This document shows, piece by piece, positions 44,591 to 51,987 of a stretch of DNA of 51,987 bases. A program made the position numbers and the translations under genes. Numbering within the stretch: the first letter of the stretch is position 1; each line of letters starts with the position of its first letter. This stretch comes from Actinomycetes bacterium (GTDB taxonomy: Bacteria > Actinomycetota > Acidimicrobiia > Acidimicrobiales > RAAP-2). The stretch spans positions 1 to 51,987 of the forward strand of contig JAJZAC010000005.1 in NCBI GenBank assembly GCA_021799615.1, written 5' to 3'. Below the pieces are notes generated by a model. That model had not been told where the DNA came from and searched no databases. It saw nothing but the letters and a program-made list of their open reading frames with translations.

Positions 44591-45382
44591 ATGACCGCCT
44601 CCACCGACCTCGGCGGCGTGGCCGCGGTGGTGACCGGGGCCACCAGCGGGATCGGCGAGGCCATGGCCGACGCGCTGCTGGCGGCGGGGGCCACCGTCGG
44701 CTTCGCCAGCCGGCCCACCGCCCGCCTGGCCGACGCCGTCGCCGCACGGCGGGAGCGGGGGCTGGCCGCGATGGCGCTGCCCGTCGACGTGCGGGACCCG
44801 GCGTCGGTGGCGGACCTGGCCGTCCGGGCCGCGGGCGAGCTGGGACCGGTCGACATCGTGGTCAACAACGCCGGCATCGGCATGCGCACGGTGAACCCCC
44901 GGTTCTTCGACGACCCGCGCCCCTTCTACGAGGTGGCGCCCGAGGGCTTCGCCGACGTGGTGGCCACCAACCTGACCGGTTACTTCCTCGTGGCCCGGGC
45001 GTTCGCTCCCGGGTTCGTCGAGCGGGGACGGGGGCGCATCGTCAACGTGTCGATGAACCACGAGACCATGCGCCGGCGCGGCTTCGTCCCCTACGGGCCG
45101 GCCCGGGCCGGCGCCGAGGCGCTCAGTCTGATCATGACCGAGGACCTCCGGCCGTCGGGGGTAGCCGTGAACCTGGTCCTGCCAGGCGGGGCGACGGCGA
45201 CCGGCATGATCCCCGACGACCCGCCTGACGAGATGCGGGCCCGCCTGCTGCCCGCCGGCGTCATGGGGCCACCGACCGTGTTCCTGGCGTCGGCGGAGGC
45301 CGAGGGGCTGACGGGCGAGCGCATCGTCGCCACCGAATTCGACCGCTGGCTGGACGCGTTCCGATCCGGCCGGCGCACCTGA
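44591..45382 (+). CDS. Short-chain dehydrogenase/reductase with Arg in place of catalytic Lys
   Basis: An SDR-fold protein of 263 aa. The cofactor motif VVTGATSGIGEAMADALL, DVRDPASV and VVNNAGIGM are normal. The active-site region reads NVSMNHETM (Ser present) and PYGPARAGAEAL, so the YxxxK lysine is replaced by arginine. This would weaken or change catalysis, unless Arg substitutes functionally. The C-terminus LVLPGGATATGMIPDDPPDEM is SDR-like. The start is fixed by the leaderless promoter. The role is unknown; it may act on the same pathway as the two flanking F420-type oxidoreductases. Confidence 0.88.
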   Translation: MTASTDLGGVAAVVTGATSGIGEAMADALLAAGATVGFASRPTARLADAVAARRERGLAAMALPVDVRDPASVADLAVRAAGELGPVDIVVNNAGIGMRTVNPRFFDDPRPFYEVAPEGFADVVATNLTGYFLVARAFAPGFVERGRGRIVNVSMNHETMRRRGFVPYGPARAGAEALSLIMTEDLRPSGVAVNLVLPGGATATGMIPDDPPDEMRARLLPAGVMGPPTVFLASAEAEGLTGERIVATEFDRWLDAFRSGRRT

Positions 45383-45407
45383 GCCGGCGGCGGTTCCCCG
45401 GCGCGCT

Positions 45408-46370
45408 TCAGCCGAAGGCGCCCGACAACGTGTCCCCGGCCAGCTGCACCGAGTCGAGGTCGTAGGCGTCGTGCATGTTGAAGACCATGCCGTCGAGCCC
45501 GGCGTCGAGGTAGGCGGCCACCTGCTCGCACACCGAGTCGGGATCGCCGGCGATGACGTAGCCCCGGAAGCGCTCCTCGTCCATGCCCCGGGCCTCGGCC
45601 ATGGCCCGGCCCCGTCGCTCGGCCTCGGCCGAGGTCTCGGCGATGACCAGACCACCGAGGCGGGTCCGGGTGACGGTCGCCGGGTCGCGCCCCTCGGCTT
45701 CGCAGTGGCGGTCGAGCACCGCGAGCTTGTGGCGGATGGTGGCCACGTCGCCGAACAGGTTGCAGGCATCGGCGTGGCGGGCGACCAGGCGCAGGGTGCG
45801 GCGCTCGCCTGACCCGCCCACCAGGATGGGGATGCCGGCAGGACGGATCGGCCGGGGCACGTTGAGGGCGGCGTCGATCGAGTAGTGGCGCCCGGTGAAG
45901 CTGGGGGTCTCCTGGCCGAACATGGCCCGGCAGATCTGCAACGCCTCGTCCAGCCGGTCCATGCGCTCGCCCACCGGAGGGAACCCGAAGCCATAGCCGG
46001 CGTGCTCGTCCTCGTTCCATGCCGCGCCGATCCCGAGGATGGCCCGCCCGCCCGAGATGACGTCGAGCGTGGTGACCTCCTTGGCCAGCAGCGCCGGGTT
46101 GCGGTAGGTCACCCCGGTGACCATGGTGCCGAGCGACGCCCGGGTGGTCCGTGCCGCCAGCGCGCCCAGCAGCGTGTAGGCCTCGAGCATCGGGTCAGTC
46201 CGGGGGCCGACGTTGGCGATCTGGTAGAAGTGGTCCATCACCCACACCGAGTCGAAGCCCGCCTCCTCGGCGGTCACGGCGATCTGGGCGATGCGGCCGA
46301 AGAGCTCCCCGTCCTCCACGCCCGGGAAGGTGAAGCTCGGGATCTGCAGTCCGAACCGGGTGACGGCCAT
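45408..46370 (-). CDS. LLM-class F420-dependent oxidoreductase
   Basis: A TIM-barrel luciferase-like protein of 320 aa, related to but distinct from the one at 43552. FGLQIPSFTFPGVEDGELF, FDSVWVMDHFYQI, GTMVTGVTYRNPALLAKEV, RAILGIGAAWNEDEHAGYG and IPILVGGSGERRTLRLVARH are the family landmarks. The subgroup resembles TIGR03560-type F420-dependent enzymes. GAGAGGAG precedes ATG 46370. The substrate is unknown. Confidence 0.9.
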   Translation of the reverse strand: MAVTRFGLQIPSFTFPGVEDGELFGRIAQIAVTAEEAGFDSVWVMDHFYQIANVGPRTDPMLEAYTLLGALAARTTRASLGTMVTGVTYRNPALLAKEVTTLDVISGGRAILGIGAAWNEDEHAGYGFGFPPVGERMDRLDEALQICRAMFGQETPSFTGRHYSIDAALNVPRPIRPAGIPILVGGSGERRTLRLVARHADACNLFGDVATIRHKLAVLDRHCEAEGRDPATVTRTRLGGLVIAETSAEAERRGRAMAEARGMDEERFRGYVIAGDPDSVCEQVAAYLDAGLDGMVFNMHDAYDLDSVQLAGDTLSGAFG

Positions 46371-46588
46371 GGTGCTCCTCTCGCATCGGTGAACGTCGGC
46401 GGTGATCTTCGCCCGCCTGGCAGGCGACCCGCCGGCCCCGACGCCGCCGGCGACCCGACCTCTGGACGACCCTACCGGGCGGGCGGGTGCAGGTCGTCGG
46501 CGGCGGCGATGTTCGCGCCCCGCCAGCGTCGGACCGGGCCGCCGCCAGGGTCGGGTGCCGTCACCGCCCGGCCGTCCCGATGCGTCGG

Positions 46589-46613
46589 TATGCTCCGGAT
46601 ATCCGAATATTCG
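46589..46613 (+). promoter_or_regulatory. Promoter-like TATGCT followed by two overlapping perfect palindromes
   Basis: TATGCT (46589-46594) is followed by CGGATATCCG (46596-46605) and CGAATATTCG (46604-46613), two perfect 10-bp palindromes sharing CG. They form an AT-rich block in GC-rich DNA just upstream of the broken TSUP gene, and may be an operator. Confidence 0.45.
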
Positions 46614-46630
46614 TTCCCGCCCTACCGGCC

Positions 46631-47451
46631 GTGGGCACGGTCCTCGACCAGCACATCTCGCTGGGCATCGCCCCCGGGCTGGCCGTGCTCGCGATCTTCG
46701 CCGGCTGGCTCGGTGCCGTGGTGGGTATCGGAGATGGTGCGGTGATCGTGCCCGCGCTCGTGCCCGCCTTCCGCTTCGACACGAAGGTGGCCGTCGCCTC
46801 GTCGATGGTGGCGGTGGTCGCCACCTCGGCCGCCGCCGGAAGCGCGTACGCGTGGCCGGCCAGTTGACCATGCGCCTGGCACGCACGCTCGAGATCGCCA
46901 CCACCATCGGTGGCCTGGCCGGCGGCATCGTCGCCGTCCCGATCGCCCCGACCGCCATCGACGGGCTCTTCGCGGACGTGACGCCCGTCACCGCCGTGCT
47001 GGTCCTCCGGGGGCGGGACGAGCACGGCGAGGTGGTCGGTGGCGGCGGCGAGGTCGGTGTCGGCGTGCCCATGGGCGGCGGCGGCGGCGCGTCCCGGGGC
47101 GTCGACGGCGCCCTGGTCGGGGCGGTGGCTGCCGGGGCGGCCGAAGACGCCGCCGGGGCGCTGGTCGCCACGGGCGAGCGGGTCGCTGGGAGGAGTGGGG
47201 CCCGCTGGGCGGCGCCTACCACGACCTCGCCAGGGGGCGTTGGTCGCCTACCGGGCCGTCCGGCTGTGGATCGGTCGGTCGGTGCCGTTCCCGGCCGGTC
47301 TCCTCTCGGGCCTGCTCGGCGTGGGCGGAGGGTGCCTCGCAGTGCCGGCGATGCACCTCGGCATGAAGGTACCGATCAAGGTCGCCGCGGCCACATCGCG
47401 TCAGACACCGGCCGGCACCGGGCCGGCGGGCCCGCCGACCTCCGCACCCAC
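46631..47451 (+). pseudogene. Degraded TSUP (TauE/SafE-like) permease
   Basis: Fragments of one sulfite/sulfonate exporter-like permease occur in all three plus frames. Frame 2 encodes an N-terminal half (GWLGAVVGIGDGAVIVPALV ... VAVASSMVAVVATSAAAGS) ending at a TGA at 46865-46867. The homology continues at once in frame 1 (QLTMRLARTLEIATTIGGLAGG), passes through frame 3 near 47196 (GPLGGAYHDLARG), then returns to frame 2 after a G-run at 47233-47237 (ALVAYRAVRLW ... GLLSGLLGVGGG ... MKVPIKVAAATS). The last membrane part expected of TSUP is missing. At least three indels plus a C-terminal loss indicate a pseudogene; clustered sequencing errors are the alternative, at least for the G-run. Confidence 0.75.
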
Positions 47452-47751
47452 ATGCCGGTGCAGTGGGTGCTCCGCTCGGGTCTCGTCGTGGCGCTCGTCC
47501 TGCTCGTCGTCGGCCTGGTCGCGCAGCTGGCCGAAGGCGGCCACCGGGCCGTGCCCGTCGAGATGTTTCATCTCCTCGCGCCCCGCCCGGCCGGCAAACC
47601 GATCATGGGGCTCGGCATCCTCGTGCCGGCCCTCACGCCTGCCGCCGGCGTGATCTCCGCGGTGGGCAGCTGGGTCCGGGGGCGGGACAGCCAGTTCGTG
47701 GTCGTCGTCGCCGTGCCGGCCGCCGCCGTGCTCGTGGGATGGGCAGGATGA
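47452..47751 (+). CDS. DUF1634 membrane protein
   Basis: A 99-aa protein with three hydrophobic helices: WVLRSGLVVALVLLVVGLVA, PIMGLGILVPALTPAAGVIS and FVVVVAVPAAAVLVGWAG. It matches the DUF1634 pattern, a family commonly encoded next to TSUP permeases, as here. The size is slightly short for the family. ATG 47452 is the first codon of the homologous part; no clear ribosome-binding site. It ends in an ATGA overlap with the GntR gene. It may be a relic if the TSUP gene is truly dead. Confidence 0.7.
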   Translation: MPVQWVLRSGLVVALVLLVVGLVAQLAEGGHRAVPVEMFHLLAPRPAGKPIMGLGILVPALTPAAGVISAVGSWVRGRDSQFVVVVAVPAAAVLVGWAG

Positions 47752-48485
47752 GGGCCGCGGCCACGACGCCCCTGGACCGCCGGAGCCCCGTTCCCCTGTG
47801 GGCGCAGGTCCTGGCCGACCTGCGCCAGCGGATGGCCGCCGGCGAGTTCGACAGCGGCTTCCCCACCGACGAGGAGCTCCGCAACCGCTACGGGGTCAGC
47901 CGCCAGACCGTGCGCGAAGCGGCCCGGCGCCTCCAGGACGAGGGGGCGATCGTGCGGGAGCGGGGGCGGCGGAGCTCGTTGGCCGTCTCGGTGCTGGAGC
48001 AGCCGCTCCACACCCTCTACAGCCTGGCCCGCACCGCCCAGGACCTCGGTCTCGCCGAACGGAGCGAGGTGCTCGCCCAACGCACCGAGCCGGCCGGCCC
48101 GGTAGCGAAGCAGCTCGGGCTGGCACCCGACGACGAGGTCGTCCACGTCGAGCGGCTCCGCTACGTCGGCGACGAGCCCATCAGCCTCCACCGTTCGTGG
48201 CTCCCCGCCTCCCGGGCCCGAGGTCTGCTCGACCGGGACCTGCGCACCGGCTCCCTGTACGACGCGCTCGCCTCGTGCTGCGGCGTCCGGGTCACCGGCG
48301 GCTGGGAGCGAGTCCAGCCGGCCATCGCCGATCCGGAGCTGCGCCGGACGCTCCACCTGCCCCGGGGCCAGGCCGTCCTGGTGGTCGAGCGGCTGGCCCG
48401 TGCCGGCGACGTCCCCGTCGAGTGGCGCCACAGCGCGGTGCGTGGCGACCGCTACTCGTTCCGGACGGAGTGGTCGCCGGGCTGA
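47748..48485 (+). CDS. GntR/HutC-family transcriptional regulator
   Basis: A 245-aa regulator. The N-terminal winged helix is PLWAQVLADLRQRMAAGEF then TDEELRNRYGVSRQTVREAARRL. The C-terminal UTRA ligand domain has LGLAPDDEVVHVERLRYVGDEP and ends in WRHSAVRGDRYSF, typical of HutC members. ATG 47748 overlaps the DUF1634 stop, with GGGCAGGATG as weak upstream purines (ATG 47739 is an alternative). It is convergent with the sulfatase gene, with 6 nt between stops. Confidence 0.92.
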   Translation: MRAAATTPLDRRSPVPLWAQVLADLRQRMAAGEFDSGFPTDEELRNRYGVSRQTVREAARRLQDEGAIVRERGRRSSLAVSVLEQPLHTLYSLARTAQDLGLAERSEVLAQRTEPAGPVAKQLGLAPDDEVVHVERLRYVGDEPISLHRSWLPASRARGLLDRDLRTGSLYDALASCCGVRVTGGWERVQPAIADPELRRTLHLPRGQAVLVVERLARAGDVPVEWRHSAVRGDRYSFRTEWSPG

Positions 48486-48491
48486 CCCGCC

Positions 48492-50861
48492 CTACTGCTG
48501 CCCCATGAGGCGCGTCATCTCGGCTCCGGGGTGGACGGCGTGATCGCCGGTCAGGTCGAGGACCACCCGGTGGAGGGTGCCGGTGAACTCGAACGGCGCC
48601 AGGTAGGCGGTCGGGTCCACCGAGTCGACGAACGCCCGGCCACAGCTCATCCCGGTGGTGGCGAACGTGTGGGGAACCGTGTACGGGAGCTGGCCGGTGC
48701 CGACCACCCGGTCACCGTGGTACAGCCGCACCTCAGCCGGCACGCCCCGCCCCTCGGCCAGGTCGGGCGGCCCCGTCGGGTCGAGCTCCATGGCCAAGGA
48801 GACCTCGCCGGGCGGCACCGGCTCGGCGGCGGCGACGGTGAAGCGGGCCAGGCCCAGGTAGTTGTGGACATAGTGGAGTCGCCCGCCCGCCACGTAGAGG
48901 GCGAAGCCGCCGTGCCGGTTGCCGTGGCTGAGCAGCACGCCCGCCACCCCGCCGGCCGGGACCGACGCCTCGGCCACGATGCGGTGGGCCCGGTTGTTCA
49001 CCCGCGGCGCCGCGGCGAACGCGATCGGCGAGCCGCCCGGAGAGAGCTCGAACACCTTGCGGGGCCGGCCCGCCGTCGGCTTCCGGCCGAAGAGCCGCGA
49101 GAGCTCACTGGAGGCGATGGGCAGGGCCCCGTGCCGCTCGGCCTCGGACCACCACAGGGCCCGCAGCTCGGCCAGGCGGTCGGGGTGCTGGGCGGCCACG
49201 TTCCTGCACTCGGCCGGGTCCTCGTCCAGGTGGTAGAGCTCCCAGTCGCTCGCCTCCAGCTGGTCCAGCAGCGCTTCGGTGAGCGGGGTCCCGAACGGAT
49301 GCCCGGCCTCCAGACCCTGCTGCAGGCTCGGCCCGGGGAACGGGCACACCGCCTTCCACCCGTCGTGGTAGATCGAACGGTGGGCGAACATCTCGAAGTA
49401 CTGGGTGACATGCCGGGCGGGAGCATCGGGAGCGTCGAACGCATAGGCGAAGCTGGTACCGGCGATCGGCGACTGCTCGACACCCCGGAGGGTGCGGGGT
49501 GCCTCGATCCCGATCGCCTCGAGGACGGTGGGAAGCAGGTCGACTGCGTGCGTGAACTGGGTACGGACCTCGCCACGGGCAGCGATGCCTGCCGGCCACG
49601 CGACGATGCACGGATCGGTGACGCCGCCCCGGTAGGTCTCGCGCTTCCAGCGCCGGAAGGGGGTGTCGCCGGCCCACGTCCACCCCCATGAGTAGTGGTT
49701 GAAGGTGTCCTCGCTCCCCCAGGCGTCGTAGACGTCGAGATTGTCCTCGAGCCGCTCGGGGGCCAGGTTGAAGAAGAGGCTCTCGTTGCGGGTGCCGTGC
49801 TCGCCGCCCTCCGCGCTCGCGCCGTTGTCCGACACACAGACGACGAGGGTGTCGTCGAGGCGCCCGATCGATTCGACGAAGTCGAGGACCCGACCGATGT
49901 GGTGGTCGGTCTGGGTGAGGAACCCGGCGTACACCTCCATCTGCCTGGCGTACATCCGCCGGGCGTCGTCGCCCAGGTGCTCCCAGGGCTCGACGTCCGG
50001 ATCCCGTACCGACAGCTCGGTGCCGACGGGCACCAGTCCCAGGGCGAGCTGCCGCTCGAAGACGACCCGCCGGTACTCGTCCCAGCCCATGTCGAACCGG
50101 CCAGCGTAGGGTGCCACCCACTCCGGCTCGACCTGGTGGGGCGCGTGACCGGCACCGGTCGCGTACCAGAGGAAGAACGGCTTGTCCGGGGCCACCGCGT
50201 GCGCGTCCTTGACGAAGTCGATGGCGCGGTCGGCCAGGTCGGCGTTCAGGTGGTAACCCTCGGCCGGCGTGGCGGGCGGACGCACGGCGTGGTTGTCGGA
50301 GACCAGCTCCGGGTGGAACTGGTCGGTGTCGCCGCCGAGGAACCCGTAGTACCGCTCGAAACCGCGGCCGAGCGGCCACCGGTCGAACGGGCCGGCCGCC
50401 GACGTCTCTTGGGGTGCGGTCAGGTGCCACTTGCCCACGGCGAAGGTGTTGTAGCCCGCTGCCACCAGGATCTCGGAGAGCATGCCGTGCTCGAAACCCA
50501 TGGTGGCGTCGTGGGCCGGGTAGCCGAGGGACATCTCGGTAATGGCCGACAGGCCGACCGTGTGGTGGTTGCGGCCGGTGAGCAGGCAGGCCCGGGTCGG
50601 CGAGCACAGGGCCGTGGTGTGGAAGTTGGCGAACGAGAGGCCCCGCCCGGCCAGGCGGTCGAGGTTGGGCGTCTCGCACAGCCCGCCGAACGCCGAGAGC
50701 TGCCCGTAGCCCACGTCGTCGAGGACGACGACCACCACGTTGGGCGCGCCCTCGGGCGGCCGAGGTCGGGCGGGCCACGCCGGGGTGGAGGTCTCGAGCG
50801 TGCGGCCGATTGCCCCGGGGAAGGGAACACCGGCCGGGTAGAAGGTGAGCGGCTCGGCCAT
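48492..50861 (-). CDS. Type I (formylglycine) arylsulfatase
   Basis: A sulfatase of 789 aa without signal peptide. NVVVVVLDDVGYG provides the first metal aspartates. The formylglycine motif is LCSPTRACLLTGRNHHTVG (CxPxR with Cys). GKWHL, AGHAPHQ and VVCVSDNGASAEGG add the remaining metal and substrate residues. A C-terminal beta-rich domain of about 150 residues resembles that of AtsA-type enzymes. Activity requires a formylglycine-generating enzyme encoded elsewhere. The ATG is fixed by the leaderless TAGGGT promoter. The substrate (sulfate ester) is unknown. Confidence 0.94.
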   Translation of the reverse strand: MAEPLTFYPAGVPFPGAIGRTLETSTPAWPARPRPPEGAPNVVVVVLDDVGYGQLSAFGGLCETPNLDRLAGRGLSFANFHTTALCSPTRACLLTGRNHHTVGLSAITEMSLGYPAHDATMGFEHGMLSEILVAAGYNTFAVGKWHLTAPQETSAAGPFDRWPLGRGFERYYGFLGGDTDQFHPELVSDNHAVRPPATPAEGYHLNADLADRAIDFVKDAHAVAPDKPFFLWYATGAGHAPHQVEPEWVAPYAGRFDMGWDEYRRVVFERQLALGLVPVGTELSVRDPDVEPWEHLGDDARRMYARQMEVYAGFLTQTDHHIGRVLDFVESIGRLDDTLVVCVSDNGASAEGGEHGTRNESLFFNLAPERLEDNLDVYDAWGSEDTFNHYSWGWTWAGDTPFRRWKRETYRGGVTDPCIVAWPAGIAARGEVRTQFTHAVDLLPTVLEAIGIEAPRTLRGVEQSPIAGTSFAYAFDAPDAPARHVTQYFEMFAHRSIYHDGWKAVCPFPGPSLQQGLEAGHPFGTPLTEALLDQLEASDWELYHLDEDPAECRNVAAQHPDRLAELRALWWSEAERHGALPIASSELSRLFGRKPTAGRPRKVFELSPGGSPIAFAAAPRVNNRAHRIVAEASVPAGGVAGVLLSHGNRHGGFALYVAGGRLHYVHNYLGLARFTVAAAEPVPPGEVSLAMELDPTGPPDLAEGRGVPAEVRLYHGDRVVGTGQLPYTVPHTFATTGMSCGRAFVDSVDPTAYLAPFEFTGTLHRVVLDLTGDHAVHPGAEMTRLMGQQ

Positions 50862-50867
50862 CGGCCC

Positions 50868-50873
50868 ACCCTA
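50868..50873 (-). promoter_or_regulatory. -10 element TAGGGT of the sulfatase gene (leaderless)
   Basis: TAGGGT, 6 nt (GGGCCG), then ATG 50861. Confidence 0.6.
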
Positions 50874-51021
50874 GGTCGCGACCAGCAGGAGTTCGTTCCG
50901 GAGGGTCTCCCGGGGTGCCGGCGGGGTGCCGGCGAGGTCCGCCGCCCCGCCGGGGGCACAATGGGGAGGAACCCCCGCCCGCCGTGCCGGCGGGCGTATC
51001 GAGTCGCCGGAGGTGTGTCCC

Positions 51022-51852
51022 GTGGAGAGCCGTCCCGAGGAGAACCGTCCCGCAGTGGCCACCGTGCCCGGCCGCATGCGGGCGCTCGACGACGCGCTGG
51101 CGCGCTACGTCCGGCCCGACACCTTCCCGCTGGCCGTGCGGATGCTCCGCCACGGAGAACCGGTCCCCGAGGGTGTCCGGGTGCCGAGCGAGAGCCTCGG
51201 CGAGCAGTGGATCGTCTGCCAGTCGATCGGCATCGCCCGGAGGTTCGGGTGGGGGATCGCCGTCGGCCGGGACGACGTGATCTGCCCTCTGGCCGCCATC
51301 GCCTTCGGCTTCCGCCGGCCCAACGACACCTACCTCAGCGGCTACGCGGCGGTGGGCATGTACTGCCAGGACGACGCAGCGGGGGCGAACCTGGAGGCGG
51401 GGGTGTGGCGCTTCGACCCGGGTGAGTACGAGCGGGTCTGCATCGCGCCGCTCGGCACGGCGACCTTCGAGCCGCACGTGGTCGTCGTCTACGGCAACAG
51501 CGCCCAGGTCATGCGGCTGGTGAACGCGGCGCTGTCGAAGCACGGGGGGAGGATCCAGACGAGTACCACCGGGCGGCTGGACTGCTCCGACATCGTCATC
51601 CAGACCATGGCCACCGGGGAACCGAAGGTCGTCCTCCCCTGCAATGGCGACCGGGTCTTCGGCATGGCACAGGACACCGAGATGGCCTTCTCGATCCCGT
51701 GGGACCAGGCCGCGGACCTCGTCGAGGGACTGGCGTTCACCCACCGGGGCGGGGTCCGTTACCCGATCCCGGTGGCCATGCGCTCGACGGTCACCATGCC
51801 GCCGCGTTACCAGGAGCTGACCGCCATGCTCGAGTCGCAGGCGGACGGATAG
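51022..51852 (+). CDS. DUF169-family protein
   Basis: A 276-aa protein. The conserved DUF169 course is visible: PDTFPLAVRMLRHGEPVPEG, WIVCQSIGIARRFGWGIAVG, ICPLAAIAFGF, VVVVYGNSAQVMRLVNAAL, LDCSDIVIQTMATGEPKVVLP and NGDRVFGMAQDTEMAFSIPW. Two or three conserved cysteines (VCQ, ICPL, LPCNGDR) suggest a cofactor or metal site. GTG 51022 has GGAGG 8 nt upstream. Function is unknown in this family. Confidence 0.87.
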   Translation: MESRPEENRPAVATVPGRMRALDDALARYVRPDTFPLAVRMLRHGEPVPEGVRVPSESLGEQWIVCQSIGIARRFGWGIAVGRDDVICPLAAIAFGFRRPNDTYLSGYAAVGMYCQDDAAGANLEAGVWRFDPGEYERVCIAPLGTATFEPHVVVVYGNSAQVMRLVNAALSKHGGRIQTSTTGRLDCSDIVIQTMATGEPKVVLPCNGDRVFGMAQDTEMAFSIPWDQAADLVEGLAFTHRGGVRYPIPVAMRSTVTMPPRYQELTAMLESQADG

Positions 51853-51892
51853 CACGTCCGTCGCACGCCGGGCCGCCCGGGCGGTCCGCCCT

Positions 51893-51987
51893 CAGTCGAG
51901 CTCGTCGAGGAGGGCGCCCAGGCGGGCCAGGGTCTGGTTGCCTCCTTCGACGGCGTGGTACCGCTCCTCCACCAGGTCACGGTCCTC
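51893..51987 (-). CDS. C-terminal end of an unidentified protein (cut by window edge)
   Basis: About 30 residues ending in LARLGALLDELD and a TGA at 51893-51895, read on the minus strand. Amphipathic-helix character and the codon bias of the neighbours support a real coding end. The fragment is too short for assignment; a C-terminal helix of an SRPBCC-type protein is one possibility. Confidence 0.45.

Noticed and set aside
42221-45994. Very long minus-strand open frame across five genes
   Set aside because: It crosses real genes on both strands in the wrong frame and shows no family motif.
46850-46870. Programmed frameshift joining the TSUP fragments
   Set aside because: At least two further frame changes and a missing C-terminus occur downstream, so one programmed shift cannot restore the protein; no slippery site is visible.
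49105-51855. Long minus-strand frame overlapping sulfatase and DUF169
   Set aside because: Shadow of the sulfatase frame; no recognisable domain.

Overview
The window is about 52 kb of very GC-rich DNA from a bacterial chromosome. It is densely packed, with frequent ATGA/GTGA start-stop overlaps and many GTG starts. Two F420-type luciferase-like oxidoreductases, a WS/DGAT acyltransferase, an RskA-like anti-sigma factor, MarR/TetR/GntR regulators, IcmF and a Liv transporter suggest an actinobacterium. An Acidimicrobiia-like lineage is my inference; no rRNA or other taxonomic marker is present. I see no tRNA, rRNA, CRISPR array, phage or insertion sequence.

Layout. 1-6223 (minus): a System I cytochrome c maturation operon, ccmABCDEFGH, with ccmH cut by the window edge; ccdA lies just upstream (to 7188). 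7212-10961: GDP-mannose 4,6-dehydratase, an enoyl-CoA hydratase, a GT4 glycosyltransferase that appears to start at ATC, and a TetR regulator. 10998-15849: an ECF sigma/anti-sigma pair divergent from a cupredoxin lipoprotein, two exported Ferritin_2-type proteins and a further diiron protein. This redox-metal island is the least conventional part of the window. 16002-17643: DUF4395, an LMW-phosphatase-like protein, and a MarR regulator. 17796-23400: IcmF, a 3-hydroxyacyl-CoA dehydrogenase and an acyl-CoA dehydrogenase, each with a dyad operator at its promoter. 23709-28150: cold-shock protein, then divergent cysS and valS. 28179-31691: a branched-chain amino acid ABC transporter (livF, livG, fused livHM) without a binding protein. 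31901-37326: membrane-anchored alpha/beta hydrolase, WS/DGAT, beta-propeller lipoprotein, M20 amidohydrolase. 37344-41033: FetAB-type exporter with an extradiol dioxygenase, an AhpD-like protein, and a TetR regulator. 41256-46370: phosphoesterase lipoprotein, SHOCT protein, two SDRs, two F420-type oxidoreductases. 46631-51852: a broken TSUP permease, DUF1634, GntR regulator, sulfatase, DUF169.

How genes may work together. The ccm genes with ccdA would export heme, hold it on CcmE, reduce apocytochrome thiols and attach heme to c-type cytochromes. LivFGHM, IcmF, acyl-CoA dehydrogenase, enoyl-CoA hydratase and hydroxyacyl-CoA dehydrogenase could together take up branched-chain amino acids and route isobutyryl-CoA through butyryl-CoA to acetoacetyl-CoA.

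The main cross-cutting observation is promoter architecture. A -10 hexamer of the form TANNNT stands exactly 6 nt (sometimes 7-8) upstream of the start codon in at least eleven unrelated genes, the signature of leaderless transcription. It fixes several start codons, including the ATC start. In four metabolic operons a palindromic operator overlaps or abuts the same -10 element.
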